This document shows positions 32,651 through 41,271 of a stretch of DNA of 45,597 bases, one piece after another; positions within the stretch are counted from its first letter, which is position 1, and every line of letters starts with the position of its first letter. Under the pieces are notes generated by a model that worked only from the letters and a program-made list of their open reading frames with translations, was not told the origin of the DNA and did not search any database. The stretch spans positions 1 to 45,597 of the forward strand of contig JBDROF010000079.1 in the NCBI GenBank assembly GCA_043810345.1. The letters run 5' to 3'. A program made the position numbers and the translations under genes. Origin of the DNA: QYOJ01 sp043810345 (GTDB lineage Bacteria > Bacteroidota > Bacteroidia > Bacteroidales > FEN-979).

Positions 32651-33382
32651 TTATTTTCTGCTTCTGGGTTTGGGTCTGGGACCACCACCGCCTCTGGGGC
32701 GCTGAATGCCCACAGGTTTCCCCTTCTGCCCACTGGTAGTGGGAACCAAATCAGGCCGCCCGTAGATCTCACCCTTGCAAATCCATACTTTGACGCCGAT
32801 ACGACCGTAGGTGGTATGGGCTTCACAGGTTGCGTAATCGATATCTGCACGGAAGGTGTGCAGCGGGATCCTTCCCTCTTTGTACTGCTCCCGGCGTGCC
32901 ATTTCAGCACCCCCTAACCGGCCGGCTATACCGATCTTGATTCCTTCGGCTCCAATTCTTATCGCGGAAGCGATCGCTGTCTTGATGGCCCGGCGATAGG
33001 AGATCCGGCCTTCGATCTGATTCGCAACCGTATTGGCTACGATTACGGCATCCAGTTCGGGTCGTTTGATCTCGGAGATGTTGATCTGGATCTCTTTACT
33101 GGTAATCTTCTTCAGCTCTTCCTTCAGTTTGTCTACCTCCTGACCTCCTTTTCCGATGATGATCCCCGGGCGGGCAGTATGAATGGTTACCGTAACCAGT
33201 TTCAGCGTTCGCTCGATCACGATCTTTGAGATGCCGGCTTTGGAGAGACGGGCATTCAAATACTTCCGGATCTTCTCATCTTCAATGAGTTTGGGCTCAA
33301 AGTTTTTTCCGCCATACCAGTTTGAATCCCAGCCGCGAATGATCCCTAACCTGTTTGCAATCGGGTTTGTCTTTTGTCCCAT
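32651..33382 (-). CDS. rpsC: Ribosomal protein S3
   Basis: 243 aa. GQKTNPIANRLGIIRGWDSN start, KH domain with the GKGG loop (RPGIIIGKGGQEVDKL), and C-terminal domain with TYGRIGVKVWICKGEIYG. It is at the mRNA entry site and acts as a helicase with S4 and S5. A Pro/Gly/Arg tail ends the protein. Start shares one base with the rplV stop (TAATG). Confidence 0.98.
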   Translation of the reverse strand: MGQKTNPIANRLGIIRGWDSNWYGGKNFEPKLIEDEKIRKYLNARLSKAGISKIVIERTLKLVTVTIHTARPGIIIGKGGQEVDKLKEELKKITSKEIQINISEIKRPELDAVIVANTVANQIEGRISYRRAIKTAIASAIRIGAEGIKIGIAGRLGGAEMARREQYKEGRIPLHTFRADIDYATCEAHTTYGRIGVKVWICKGEIYGRPDLVPTTSGQKGKPVGIQRPRGGGGPRPKPRSRK

Positions 33383-34062
33383 TAACCTTTTTTATTTGAT
33401 TTTAAATTCGTTCCTTTTTTAACTAATGGAGTCGCTTTCGGCTTGGCAGTTGCTTTTGGCCTGGCAGCTGTTTTTTGCTTTGGAACCGCTCTCGGTTTTG
33501 GAGCCGCTTTCGGCTTTGAAGTTGCTTTCGGTTTCTCCGCCTCTTTCGGCTTCTCAGTCTCTTTCGGTTTCGCAGTCTCTTTCGGAGTTTTAGCTTTAGA
33601 AGCTTTAGTGAGCTTCGGTGTGGCTTCCTTTACCTCTTCCACCACTTCATCCACTTCTGGTACGGGTTTATTCAAACTGTCGATGATGATGGTTACGTGG
33701 TTAGAGCGTTTCCTGATCCGGTGTGCTCTTCCCTGTGGTGCAGGTTGGATCCGTTTCAGGATACGTCCGCTATCTACCTGGATCTCTTTGACAAAAAGAT
33801 CACTCTCTTCGATACGCAATCCTTCGTTCTTGATCTGCCAGTTTGCAATAGCTGAAAGAAGCAGTTTATGCAGACGGATGGCAGGATGTTTCGGATTGGT
33901 TTTTAAAATATGAAGCGCCAGTTCCACCCGTTTCCCACGGATCAGGTCTGCCACAATTCTCATCTTTCGGGGAGAAGTGGGGATATTATTCAGGCTGGCA
34001 AATGCCACATTCTTCCGTATCTCTTTTCGCTTCTCAGCTCGTGTACGACTTTTAACTCCCAT
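33382..34062 (-). CDS. rplV: Ribosomal protein L22 with long Lys/Pro/Ala tail
   Basis: 226 aa from the ATG at 34062 (MGVKSRTRAEKRKEIRK), about twice the usual ~110-130. The core (1-~130) is normal: LNNIPTSPRKMRIVADLIRG, the beta-hairpin loop region QPAPQGRAHRIRKRSNHVTI. From ~131 to the end is a low-complexity tail, first acidic (EVDEVVEEVKE) and then repeats such as KPKETEKPKEAEKPKA and KPKAAPKPRAVPKQK. L22 lines the peptide tunnel and its outer face is at the tunnel exit, so the tail may reach there (inference). 20 nt after rpsS. Confidence 0.96.
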   Translation of the reverse strand: MGVKSRTRAEKRKEIRKNVAFASLNNIPTSPRKMRIVADLIRGKRVELALHILKTNPKHPAIRLHKLLLSAIANWQIKNEGLRIEESDLFVKEIQVDSGRILKRIQPAPQGRAHRIRKRSNHVTIIIDSLNKPVPEVDEVVEEVKEATPKLTKASKAKTPKETAKPKETEKPKEAEKPKATSKPKAAPKPRAVPKQKTAARPKATAKPKATPLVKKGTNLKSNKKG

Positions 34063-34082
34063 GGTATTCTTCAATTATGTCG

Positions 34083-34361
34083 TTACTTTTTACCTTTATC
34101 CTTTTTCCCGGCGTGACCTCTGAAAATGCGTGTGGGGGCAAATTCACCGAGCTTATGACCTACCATATTCTCTGTGATGTATACCGGGATAAATTTGTTC
34201 CCGTTGTGCACGGCTATGGTCTGTCCAACAAAATCAGGAGGGATCACGGAACTTCTCGACCATGTTTTGACTGCAGTCTTTTTTTTAGACTCGATGGTTT
34301 GCAGTACCTTCTTCTCTAGTTTGTAATTGATATACGGACCTTTTTTCAGTGATCGGCTCAT
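34083..34361 (-). CDS. rpsS: Ribosomal protein S19
   Basis: 92 aa, standard. SRSLKKGPYINYKLEKKVL, KTWSRSSVIPPDFVGQTIAV and KLGEFAPTRIFRGHAGKKDK. 30S head protein near the A-site tRNA. 16 nt after rplB. Confidence 0.98.
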   Translation of the reverse strand: MSRSLKKGPYINYKLEKKVLQTIESKKKTAVKTWSRSSVIPPDFVGQTIAVHNGNKFIPVYITENMVGHKLGEFAPTRIFRGHAGKKDKGKK

Positions 34362-34377
34362 AATTCACTATTAAATA

Positions 34378-35202
34378 TTATTTTTTCCTCTTTTCAACGA
34401 TATACTTATTGCTGGCCTTTTTCCGGGCACGCGTCTTGTATCCCTTAGCCGGCACCCCTTTACGGGAACGCGGATGGCCGCCGGAAGCTTTTCCTTCTCC
34501 ACCCCCCATCGGGTGATCCACCGGGTTCATTGCAACACCGCGTGTACGGGGCCTTCTGCCTTTCCAGCGGCTGCGACCGGCCTTCCCTGACGACTCCAGG
34601 CTGTGATCGGGATTTGAAACCATCCCAATGGTTGCTTTGCAGGCCTGAAGGATCATGCGTGTCTCTCCGGAAGGCATCTTGAGGATCGCAAACTTGCCAT
34701 CTCTCGACATCAACTGGGCGGAGTTACCGGCACTTCTCACCAGCTTGGCTCCCTGCCCGGGACGAAGTTCCACGTTATGAATGATGGTCCCAAATGGGAT
34801 CTCACTCAGGTACAAGGTGTTCCCGATATCAGGCGGGACCCCTTTCCCCGAAAGAACGGTTTGGCCAACTTTCAGGCCATGCGGGGCAATGATGTACCGT
34901 TTTTCACCGTCTTTGTAATTGATCAAGGCAATCCTTGCCGTCCGGTTGGGATCGTATTCGATCGACTTCACCTCGCCGGGTACAGCATCTTTGTCCCGTT
35001 TGAAATCAATCAGACGATACCTCTGTTTATGACCACCGCCCATGTACCGCATGGTCATTTTGCCTTCATTGTTTCTTCCACCGGTTCTCTTTTTTGGAGC
35101 AATCAGGCTCTTCTCAGGTGTTGATGTGGTAATTTCATCAAACGCACTGATGACCTTGAATCTCTGACCGGGTGTTGTCGGTTTGTATTTTTTAAGCGCC
35201 AT
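34378..35202 (-). CDS. rplB: Ribosomal protein L2
   Basis: 274 aa, standard. GRNNEGKMTMRYMGGGHKQR, PHGLKVGQTVLSGKG and the peptidyl-transferase-side loop GVAMNPVDHPMGGGEGKASG with its conserved His. Needed for subunit association and peptide bond formation. 4 nt after rplW. Confidence 0.99.
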   Translation of the reverse strand: MALKKYKPTTPGQRFKVISAFDEITTSTPEKSLIAPKKRTGGRNNEGKMTMRYMGGGHKQRYRLIDFKRDKDAVPGEVKSIEYDPNRTARIALINYKDGEKRYIIAPHGLKVGQTVLSGKGVPPDIGNTLYLSEIPFGTIIHNVELRPGQGAKLVRSAGNSAQLMSRDGKFAILKMPSGETRMILQACKATIGMVSNPDHSLESSGKAGRSRWKGRRPRTRGVAMNPVDHPMGGGEGKASGGHPRSRKGVPAKGYKTRARKKASNKYIVEKRKK

Positions 35203-35206
35203 TTAA

Positions 35207-35497
35207 TTAAATATTGCTGTAAAAGTCAATCGTTTCACCTTTAGCCAACGTTACGATGGCTTTTTTATATGTATTTGTTCTACCCGTAATGACACCGCCT
35301 TTGGTGAAGCGGGATTTGTTCTTGCCGGAATAGATCATGGTATTGACCTCGATGACATCCACGCCATACAACTCCTTTATCGCTTTTTTGATCTGGAGCT
35401 TGTTGGCCTGGCGGTCAACCACAAACCCGTAACGGTTCAGTTTCTCGCCCATCTGGGTCATCTTCTCGGTAATGATCGGTTTGATTATAATACTCAT
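35207..35497 (-). CDS. rplW: Ribosomal protein L23
   Basis: 96 aa, standard. IIIKPIITEKMTQMGEKLNR and ANKLQIKKAIKELYGVDVIE. Tunnel-exit protein that docks trigger factor and SRP. 18 nt after rplD. Confidence 0.97.
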   Translation of the reverse strand: MSIIIKPIITEKMTQMGEKLNRYGFVVDRQANKLQIKKAIKELYGVDVIEVNTMIYSGKNKSRFTKGGVITGRTNTYKKAIVTLAKGETIDFYSNI

Positions 35498-35515
35498 TGC
35501 TAGCGAATTAACTGA

Positions 35516-36145
35516 TTAATTCTGGGTTATATTTTCGATCTCCCTGAGGGAACTCTCTGTGACCAGCATGCGGGCAGCGTGGAGAATTTCGTAGGTATTG
35601 AGATCTGCTGCATGGATCACCTTTACCTTCTGAAGATTACGCGCAGAGAGGACCAGGTTGGTGTCTGTTCCGTTCGTGACAAGAAGGGTATATCGATCTT
35701 CAAGCTGGAAATTCTTCAGTAGTTCAATCACGTGTTTCGTCTTTGGAGTTTCAAAGGTAAAATCCTCTACCACGGTCAATCCATTCTCTTTCATTTTATA
35801 ACTCAAGGCTGATATACGCGCAAGTCTCTTCAGCTTTTTGTTGAGCTTAAAGTTATAATCCCTTGGCTGAGGGCCGAACGTTCTCGCGCCACCCCTGAAA
35901 ATCGGGTTCTTGATACTCCCTTTCCGGGATCCGCCAGTGCCTTTTTGTCGATGCAGTTTCCGGGTACTTCCTGAAAGCATCGAAACCTCAAGTGTTGCAT
36001 GTGTTCCCTGTCTGCGGTTGGCCATGTACTGCTTTACATCGAGGTAGATCGCATGATCGTTGGGCTCAATGCCAAAAACAGCATCGTTCAGCTTCACTTT
36101 ACGATCGGTTTTTGCTCCCTGTATGTTATAAACTTCTACTTCCAT
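35516..36145 (-). CDS. rplD: Ribosomal protein L4
   Basis: 209 aa. The tunnel loop reads HRQKGTGGSRKGSIKNPIF and FGPQPRDYNFKLNKKLKRLA. L4 is an early 50S assembly protein and in E. coli represses the S10 operon. The start overlaps rplC by 10 nt. Confidence 0.98.
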   Translation of the reverse strand: MEVEVYNIQGAKTDRKVKLNDAVFGIEPNDHAIYLDVKQYMANRRQGTHATLEVSMLSGSTRKLHRQKGTGGSRKGSIKNPIFRGGARTFGPQPRDYNFKLNKKLKRLARISALSYKMKENGLTVVEDFTFETPKTKHVIELLKNFQLEDRYTLLVTNGTDTNLVLSARNLQKVKVIHAADLNTYEILHAARMLVTESSLREIENITQN

Positions 36146-36765
36146 CTCTCAATAATTACATATGATCCATTGGATCCCGGAACTGCTCCTTTGACGAGCA
36201 CCAGGTTCTTGTCAGGAATAATCTTTACAATCTGAAGGTTGATTACTTTCACACGGTTGCCACCCATTCTTCCGGCCATCCGCATTCCCTTGAATACACG
36301 AGACGGCCATGAAGATGCGCCAATGGATCCGGGAGCTCTGAGCCGGTTATGCTGCCCGTGCGAAGCATCACCGACACCGTGGAATTTGTGGCGCTTGACT
36401 ACTCCCTGGAATCCTTTCCCTTTGGAGATGCCCACTACATCAATGAATTCCCCTTCCACAAAGATGTCAACCTTGACCACATCCCCGAAGGTCTTCTGAT
36501 GTCCAGATTCAAAACGGGTGAACTCGGCTATCACCTTTTTCGGCGGGATACCGGCTTTGGCAAAATGGCCCTGCTCTGCTTTGGTTGTGTGCTTCTCTTT
36601 CTTATCATCAAAAGCCAACTGGATGGCATCGTAGCCCTCTTTCTCCTTGGAACGGACCTGTGTGACCACACACGGACCTGCCTCGATCACCGTGCATGGA
36701 ATATTCTTTCCGTCGGGGTCATAGACACTGGTCATTCCGATTTTTTTCCCAATTAATCCAGACAT
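36136..36765 (-). CDS. rplC: Ribosomal protein L3
   Basis: 209 aa. GLIGKKIGMTSVYDPDGKNI, SKGKGFQGVVKRHKFHGVGD and GSIGASSWPSRVFKGMRMAG. It reaches the peptidyl transferase centre and starts 50S assembly. 29 nt after rpsJ. Confidence 0.98.
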   Translation of the reverse strand: MSGLIGKKIGMTSVYDPDGKNIPCTVIEAGPCVVTQVRSKEKEGYDAIQLAFDDKKEKHTTKAEQGHFAKAGIPPKKVIAEFTRFESGHQKTFGDVVKVDIFVEGEFIDVVGISKGKGFQGVVKRHKFHGVGDASHGQHNRLRAPGSIGASSWPSRVFKGMRMAGRMGGNRVKVINLQIVKIIPDKNLVLVKGAVPGSNGSYVIIERWK

Positions 36766-36794
36766 TTTTCTTCGTTTTTTTAATTAGTTTACGA

Positions 36795-37100
36795 TCACAC
36801 CTTGATTTCCACCTCCACGCCACTGGGTAACTCGAGTTTCATCAGGGCATCGATGGTTTTGGAAGTCGTACTGTAGATGTCCAGCAACCGTTTGTACGAA
36901 CATAGCTGGAACTGTTCCCGGGATTTCTTGTTTACAAATGTCGAGCGTAAAACAGTAAAGATCTTCTTGTCTGTTGGCAAGGGAATTGGCCCACTAACCA
37001 CCGCGCCTGTTGCCTTTACCGTTTTGACAATCTTCTCGGCTGATTTGTCGACCAGGCTGTAATCGTAAGACTTCAACTTAATTCTGATTCTCTGGCTCAC
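36795..37100 (-). CDS. rpsJ: Ribosomal protein S10 (NusE)
   Basis: 101 aa, standard. RIRIKLKSYDYSLVDKSAEK, GPIPLPTDKKIFTVLRSTF and EQFQLCSYKRLLDIYSTTSK. A 30S head protein that also works as NusE in antitermination. 13 nt after fusA; tuf, often found between the two, is missing. Confidence 0.98.
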   Translation of the reverse strand: MSQRIRIKLKSYDYSLVDKSAEKIVKTVKATGAVVSGPIPLPTDKKIFTVLRSTFVNKKSREQFQLCSYKRLLDIYSTTSKTIDALMKLELPSGVEVEIKV

Positions 37101-37113
37101 GTTGTTTTATGTT

Positions 37114-39222
37114 TTAATTATATATTGGAATATATCCTCTGATTTTCAAAAGTACCTCATCCATGATCTCCTGCGGAGTGGCCTGGTAATGTGAAAACTC
37201 CAGCATGGAGGTTGCCCTTCCCGAAGTCAGACTCCGCAGGGTGGTCACATAACCAAACATCTCTGCCAGCGGAACCTTCCCGTGAATCACCTGATTCCCG
37301 ATCCGGGAATCTACCTCCTCCACCTTTCCCCGGCGTTTCGTAAGATCGCTTGTTACCTCCCCAATGTATTCACTGGGGGTGACCACCTCGAAGCGCATGA
37401 TGGGCTCCAGCAGAACCTTCCAGGCTTTTTTACTGGCCGCACGGAAAGCAAGGCCGGCTGCCACCTCAAACGAGAGGGCATCCGAATCAACCGGGTGAAA
37501 AGAGCCGTCAAGCAGCTTCACCTTGATACTTACCATGGGAAATCCAACCAGTGGTCCATTCAACATGGCCGATTTCAACCCTTTCTCAATAGCCGGGATG
37601 AACTCCTTAGGAATGGAACCTCCTTTGAACTCGTTGAGAAAATCGAGTCCCTTGACTCCGTCATCGGCTGGTGAAATTTCAATCAAAAGGTCAGCAAAAC
37701 GACCTTTGCCACCACTCTGTTTCTTGTATATCTCACGGTATTCAACGGTATTCAGGATGGCCTCCTTATAAGCAACCTGAGGTGTTCCGCGGTTGCATTC
37801 GATGTTGAACTCCCTTTTGAGCCGGTCGCAAACAACATCCAGGTGCAGTTCTCCCATTCCACTTATCAGGGTTTGTCCGGTCTCTTCATCCACGCAAAGC
37901 TTGAACGTCGGATCCTCTTCGGCCATCTTGGCAAAAGCCAGACTGAGTTTTTCTACATCATCCTGGGTTTTTGGTTCCACGGCCATGTTGATCACCGGGT
38001 CGGGGAACGCCATGGTCTCCAGCACGAGTGCGTGCTTAGGGTCACAGAGGGTATCGCCGGTGTGCGCCTCTTTCAATCCAATGGCCACACCGATTTCTCC
38101 CGCTTCAATCTGTTTGATAGGGTTCTGCTTGTTGGCATGCATCAGGATCAGACGCATGACCCGGTCCTTCTTCCCCGTCGTGGTATTGAGTACCTGTTGC
38201 CCGGACTCCAATTTTCCGGAATAGACCCTGAAAAAGGTAATCCTGCCAACGAAGGGATCTGTCGCAATTTTAAATGCCAGGGCGGTAAATGGTTCTGCCG
38301 GATCCGGGTGACGCTCCTCCTCTTTGCCCGTATAGGGGTTGATTCCTATAACAGCAGGTACATCATAGGGGGATGGAAGAAAGCGAACAATGTTGTTGAT
38401 GAGAAGTTGAACTCCTTTATTTTTAAATGATGCTCCGCACAAGACCGGTGTAATCCGGTTCTCGATGGTCGCTTTCCGCAGGGCGATAATGATATCTTCT
38501 TCCGTGATGCTGCCGGGATCATTCATGAACCTGGTCAGCATTTCATCACTCTCCTCCGCGGTTCCTTCGATGAGGTTGAACCGGTACTCCTGCACCAGGT
38601 CGAGTAAATCATCAGGAACCGGGATCTCGTTAAAGGTCATGCCAAACGACTCTTCATCCCAGGTATAGGCTTTGCCGCTGATCAGGTCCACGATGCCGGT
38701 GAACTCCTCCTCCTCGCCTATCGGGATCTGGATTGGAACCGGCTGGGCACCCAGTTTCTCTTTGATCTGATGGACCACCTGGAAGAAGTCGGCTCCAACC
38801 CTGTCCATCTTATTGACGTAACAGATGCGGGGAATATGGTACCGATCAGCCTGCTTCCAGACAGTCTCCGACTGTGGTTCAACACCTCCCACTGCACAGA
38901 AGATGGCGATGGCGCCGTCGAGTACCCGAAGCGATCGTTCCACCTCAACGGTGAAATCGACATGCCCCGGGGTATCAATGATGTTGATCCTGTATTTCTC
39001 GTTGTTGTAATTCCAGTAAACGGTAGTCGCTGCAGAGGTGATGGTAATGCCACGCTCCTGTTCCTGCACCATCCAATCCATGGTGGCTGTACCATCGTGA
39101 ACCTCTCCAAGCTTATAGTTGATGCCGGTATAATATAATATACGCTCGGTCGTCGTGGTTTTTCCCGCGTCGATATGGGCCATGATGCCGATGTTGCGTA
39201 TATGTTCTATTTTACAGGGCAT
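37114..39222 (-). CDS. fusA: Elongation factor G
   Basis: 702 aa, full five-domain length. GTPase motifs: G1 AHIDAGKTTTTERIL, G3 DTPGHVDFTVEVERSL, G4 NKMDR. Domain IV and V text includes FVPAIEKG-like FIPAIEKGLKSAMLNGP and RGKVEEVD. It moves tRNAs and mRNA after peptide bond formation and splits ribosomes with RRF. 5 nt after rpsG. It sits in the conserved rpsL-rpsG-fusA order, so it is the housekeeping copy. Confidence 0.99.
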   Translation of the reverse strand: MPCKIEHIRNIGIMAHIDAGKTTTTERILYYTGINYKLGEVHDGTATMDWMVQEQERGITITSAATTVYWNYNNEKYRINIIDTPGHVDFTVEVERSLRVLDGAIAIFCAVGGVEPQSETVWKQADRYHIPRICYVNKMDRVGADFFQVVHQIKEKLGAQPVPIQIPIGEEEEFTGIVDLISGKAYTWDEESFGMTFNEIPVPDDLLDLVQEYRFNLIEGTAEESDEMLTRFMNDPGSITEEDIIIALRKATIENRITPVLCGASFKNKGVQLLINNIVRFLPSPYDVPAVIGINPYTGKEEERHPDPAEPFTALAFKIATDPFVGRITFFRVYSGKLESGQQVLNTTTGKKDRVMRLILMHANKQNPIKQIEAGEIGVAIGLKEAHTGDTLCDPKHALVLETMAFPDPVINMAVEPKTQDDVEKLSLAFAKMAEEDPTFKLCVDEETGQTLISGMGELHLDVVCDRLKREFNIECNRGTPQVAYKEAILNTVEYREIYKKQSGGKGRFADLLIEISPADDGVKGLDFLNEFKGGSIPKEFIPAIEKGLKSAMLNGPLVGFPMVSIKVKLLDGSFHPVDSDALSFEVAAGLAFRAASKKAWKVLLEPIMRFEVVTPSEYIGEVTSDLTKRRGKVEEVDSRIGNQVIHGKVPLAEMFGYVTTLRSLTSGRATSMLEFSHYQATPQEIMDEVLLKIRGYIPIYN

Positions 39223-39227
39223 GAGGG

Positions 39228-39695
39228 TTAAAATCTGAAGTGTGAAAAAGCCTTATTGGCTTCCGCCATCCGGTGCGTGTCCTCTTTCCTCTTGAAGGCT
39301 GTTCCCTCCTCTTTATAGGCAGCCATGATCTCAGCGGCTAACTTTTGTCCCATGGTCTTCTCATGCCTTTTCCGGGAGAAGTTGACCAGTGCTTTCATGC
39401 CGATTGACACCTTGCGTCCGGGACGGATCTCCGAAGGGATCTGGAAGGTAGCGCCCCCGATCCGGCGGCTGCGCACTTCTACGGCGGGGGTTACATTAGC
39501 CAGCGCCTTCTTGAAAACCTCCAACCCATCTTCACCGGTCTTTTCGCTCACAATATCCATCGCCTCATAAAATATACTATAGGCTACGTTCTTTTTCCCC
39601 TGTAACATGATATTGTTTACAAACTTCGTGACAAGCGTATCCTTGAACCTTGGATCAGGGATCAGGGGACGTTTCTTTGGTATTGCTTTTCTCAT
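39228..39695 (-). CDS. rpsG: Ribosomal protein S7
   Basis: 155 aa. MRKAIPKKRPLIPDPRFKDT, VTKFVNNIMLQGKKNVAYSI and EVRSRRIGGATFQIPSEIRP. Nucleates the 30S head; known to be autoregulatory in E. coli. 3 nt after rpsL. Confidence 0.98.
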   Translation of the reverse strand: MRKAIPKKRPLIPDPRFKDTLVTKFVNNIMLQGKKNVAYSIFYEAMDIVSEKTGEDGLEVFKKALANVTPAVEVRSRRIGGATFQIPSEIRPGRKVSIGMKALVNFSRKRHEKTMGQKLAAEIMAAYKEEGTAFKRKEDTHRMAEANKAFSHFRF

Positions 39696-39698
39696 AAT

Positions 39699-40079
39699 CT
39701 ATTTTTTTACCTTCGGCCGTTTGGCGCCGTATTTTGACCTTCGTTGCATGCGGCCTTCTACGCCAGATGTATCGAGGGCACCCCGGATGATGTGGTAACG
39801 AACACCCGGCAGGTCTTTTACACGACCTCCGCGGATCATCACGATGGAGTGCTCCTGCAGGTTGTGACCCTCACCGGGGATATAGGCGTTCACCTCTTTC
39901 CCGTTGGTCAGTCGTACCCTGGCCACTTTACGCATTGCCGAATTCGGCTTCTTGGGTGTAGTTGTATATACCCTTACACATACCCCTCTGCGTTGCGGAC
40001 AGCCATCCAGCGCAGGAGCTTTGCTCTTGTCGGTCAGTTTTTTTCTTCCTTTTCGAACCAGTTGCGAAATCGTAGGCAT
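39699..40079 (-). CDS. rpsL: Ribosomal protein S12
   Basis: 126 aa. First cistron of the operon. Decoding-centre protein: MPTISQLVRKGRKKLTDKSK, CPQRRGVCVRVYTTTPKKPN and IRGGRVKDLPGVRYH. The lysines equivalent to E. coli Lys43 and Lys88, at which streptomycin resistance arises, appear unchanged. Preceded by two tandem promoters and a ~285-nt leader. Confidence 0.98.
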   Translation of the reverse strand: MPTISQLVRKGRKKLTDKSKAPALDGCPQRRGVCVRVYTTTPKKPNSAMRKVARVRLTNGKEVNAYIPGEGHNLQEHSIVMIRGGRVKDLPGVRYHIIRGALDTSGVEGRMQRRSKYGAKRPKVKK

Positions 40080-40130
40080 ATCAATCGATTTAAACTATTT
40101 TAATGGTCAAAATCCCTCAAAACGGGCGTG

Positions 40131-40160
40131 CAAAGGTACAAATTATTTCAAATTCAACAA
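40131..40160 (-). promoter_or_regulatory. Proximal promoter of the ribosomal operon
   Basis: On the minus strand TTG (40158-40160), a 19-nt spacer, then TACCTTTG (40131-40138), a full Bacteroidota promoter. The start site should fall near 40125, giving a ~45-nt leader before rpsL. Confidence 0.7.
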
Positions 40161-40370
40161 TTGGAATCGACATAAATTAGAAGAACCCGGGCTGGTTTTG
40201 ATGTTGGAATCGTTGCAGGAATACAGACAGGAAGGTGATAAGAGGCAGAGACGTGGGCCGACTTCCGCAATTGATGCCGGTTGAAAACCTATAGTCGTCT
40301 CGCAGTATCAGGTTTCCTAGCTATTTCAGCTTGTCATCCATTCAAAAACCGTCGCCGATTTTTGAGGGTG
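40139..40370 (-). other. Leader region between the two rpsL promoters
   Basis: The 353-nt stretch 40080-40432 has no gene. Between the two promoters a transcript from the distal one would carry a hairpin at its 5' end (AAAAATCGGCGACGGTTTTT, 40346-40365), a seven-codon mini-frame MDDKLK (40321-40341) and a GC-balanced segment with no open frame. It could be a regulatory leader or a separate small RNA. I cannot match it to a known RNA family. Confidence 0.35.
40321..40341 (-). other. Possible leader mini-ORF MDDKLK
   Basis: ATG GAT GAC AAG CTG AAA TAG, starting about 23 nt after the predicted distal start site. Codes six residues. It may be chance. Confidence 0.2.
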
Positions 40371-40400
40371 CAAAAATACAACAAATTTTCAACCCTGCAA
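40371..40400 (-). promoter_or_regulatory. Distal promoter of the ribosomal operon
   Basis: On the minus strand TTG (40398-40400), a 19-nt spacer, then TATTTTTG (40371-40378). Same architecture and spacing as the proximal promoter. The start site should be near 40364, giving a ~285-nt leader. Confidence 0.6.
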
Positions 40401-40432
40401 GGGAATTCGTTACAATTTTCAAATGGACGATG

Positions 40433-41200
40433 TTAGCTCTGCGATCTCAATCGGTTTGCATCATCCATTTTAATGATAACCAGAGTCCCGTCAAGGTCGG
40501 GGATCAGTACGGGAAATTCGGGAATGGTGAGCAAAAATTCGTCGGCAGCCCGGACAACCCCCGGCCATTTCCTGTTGTAATCATGAACCAGGATCACCCC
40601 CCCGGAACTCATCCGGGGGTAAAAGAATTCAAGTCCGGCTCTGGTAGGTTTGTAGAGGTCGGCATCGATGTTGACCAGGGCAAAGGTCTCCCCTGCCACA
40701 GGCGCTGCAGAGTCGGGGAAGTAGCCCGGACAGATCCTGAGGAGATCATTTCCCTTGATCCGTCTCAGCACCTTCGAAACAGAGGTATCAGCAAAATTCC
40801 GGGTGGTATAGGTGGCAGCCTTCCCGGTCTCTCCCAACAGATCCACCCCCGGAAATCCTTCAAATGTATCGAAGAGGTAGAGTTTCCTGGCAGGATCCAT
40901 CAGATGAAGCAACCTGGCACTATCTCCTTTGTAAACACCCAGTTCAGCAAACGCCCCCGGAACCTTGTCCCGATGCAACCGCTCTGTCTGAAGCCACCAG
41001 GTAAAGAACCGTACCTTATCAGAATAGAATCGTTCCAGCCGGATCAGGGAAACCGGCACCCGTTTCGCTCTCCTTGCCTCCTTCCAGGCTGCTGGTTGAT
41101 TCACGGGATGAAAGAGGGCCATCCAGAGGAACCTCCCTGCCAGAAAGAGCAGGAGAGCTACAAGAATGATGTTGGTAAGCTGAAAAAGGGAGAGGTCCAT
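40433..41200 (-). CDS. TylF/MycF-family O-methyltransferase
   Basis: 255 aa. One N-terminal membrane helix (about 8-28, NIILVALLLFLAGRFLWMAL). The catalytic domain has the AdoMet motif AELGVYKGDSARLL, YLFDTFEGFPG, a metal-site-like LVNIDADLYKPT, and VILVHDYNRKWPG. Relatives methylate sugar hydroxyls in macrolides and other glycosides; here the substrate is unknown. The membrane anchor suggests work on a lipid-linked or surface glycan (inference). It is read from its own promoter region (41216-41223 reads TATTTTTA on the minus strand) and precedes the distal rpsL promoter. Confidence 0.85.
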   Translation of the reverse strand: MDLSLFQLTNIILVALLLFLAGRFLWMALFHPVNQPAAWKEARRAKRVPVSLIRLERFYSDKVRFFTWWLQTERLHRDKVPGAFAELGVYKGDSARLLHLMDPARKLYLFDTFEGFPGVDLLGETGKAATYTTRNFADTSVSKVLRRIKGNDLLRICPGYFPDSAAPVAGETFALVNIDADLYKPTRAGLEFFYPRMSSGGVILVHDYNRKWPGVVRAADEFLLTIPEFPVLIPDLDGTLVIIKMDDANRLRSQS

Positions 41201-41271
41201 CGGCTCTTTTTGTGGTAAAAATAGCGATTAATTTCTTAAATATCCTTACATTTACCGCGATCTTTCCAACC

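Noticed and set aside
33443..33913. Plus-strand open frame rich in Phe/Gly/Ala
   Set aside because: Antisense of the low-complexity L22 tail and core; composition follows from the tail repeats.
40139..40370. Leader region as 6S, SRP, tmRNA or RNase P RNA
   Set aside because: None of the conserved sequence signatures of those RNAs is present on either strand.
40331..41218. Plus-strand open frame of 295 codons
   Set aside because: Antisense shadow of the TylF-like methyltransferase, which has clear AdoMet motifs; the shadow is Pro/Gly/Arg-rich with no domain.
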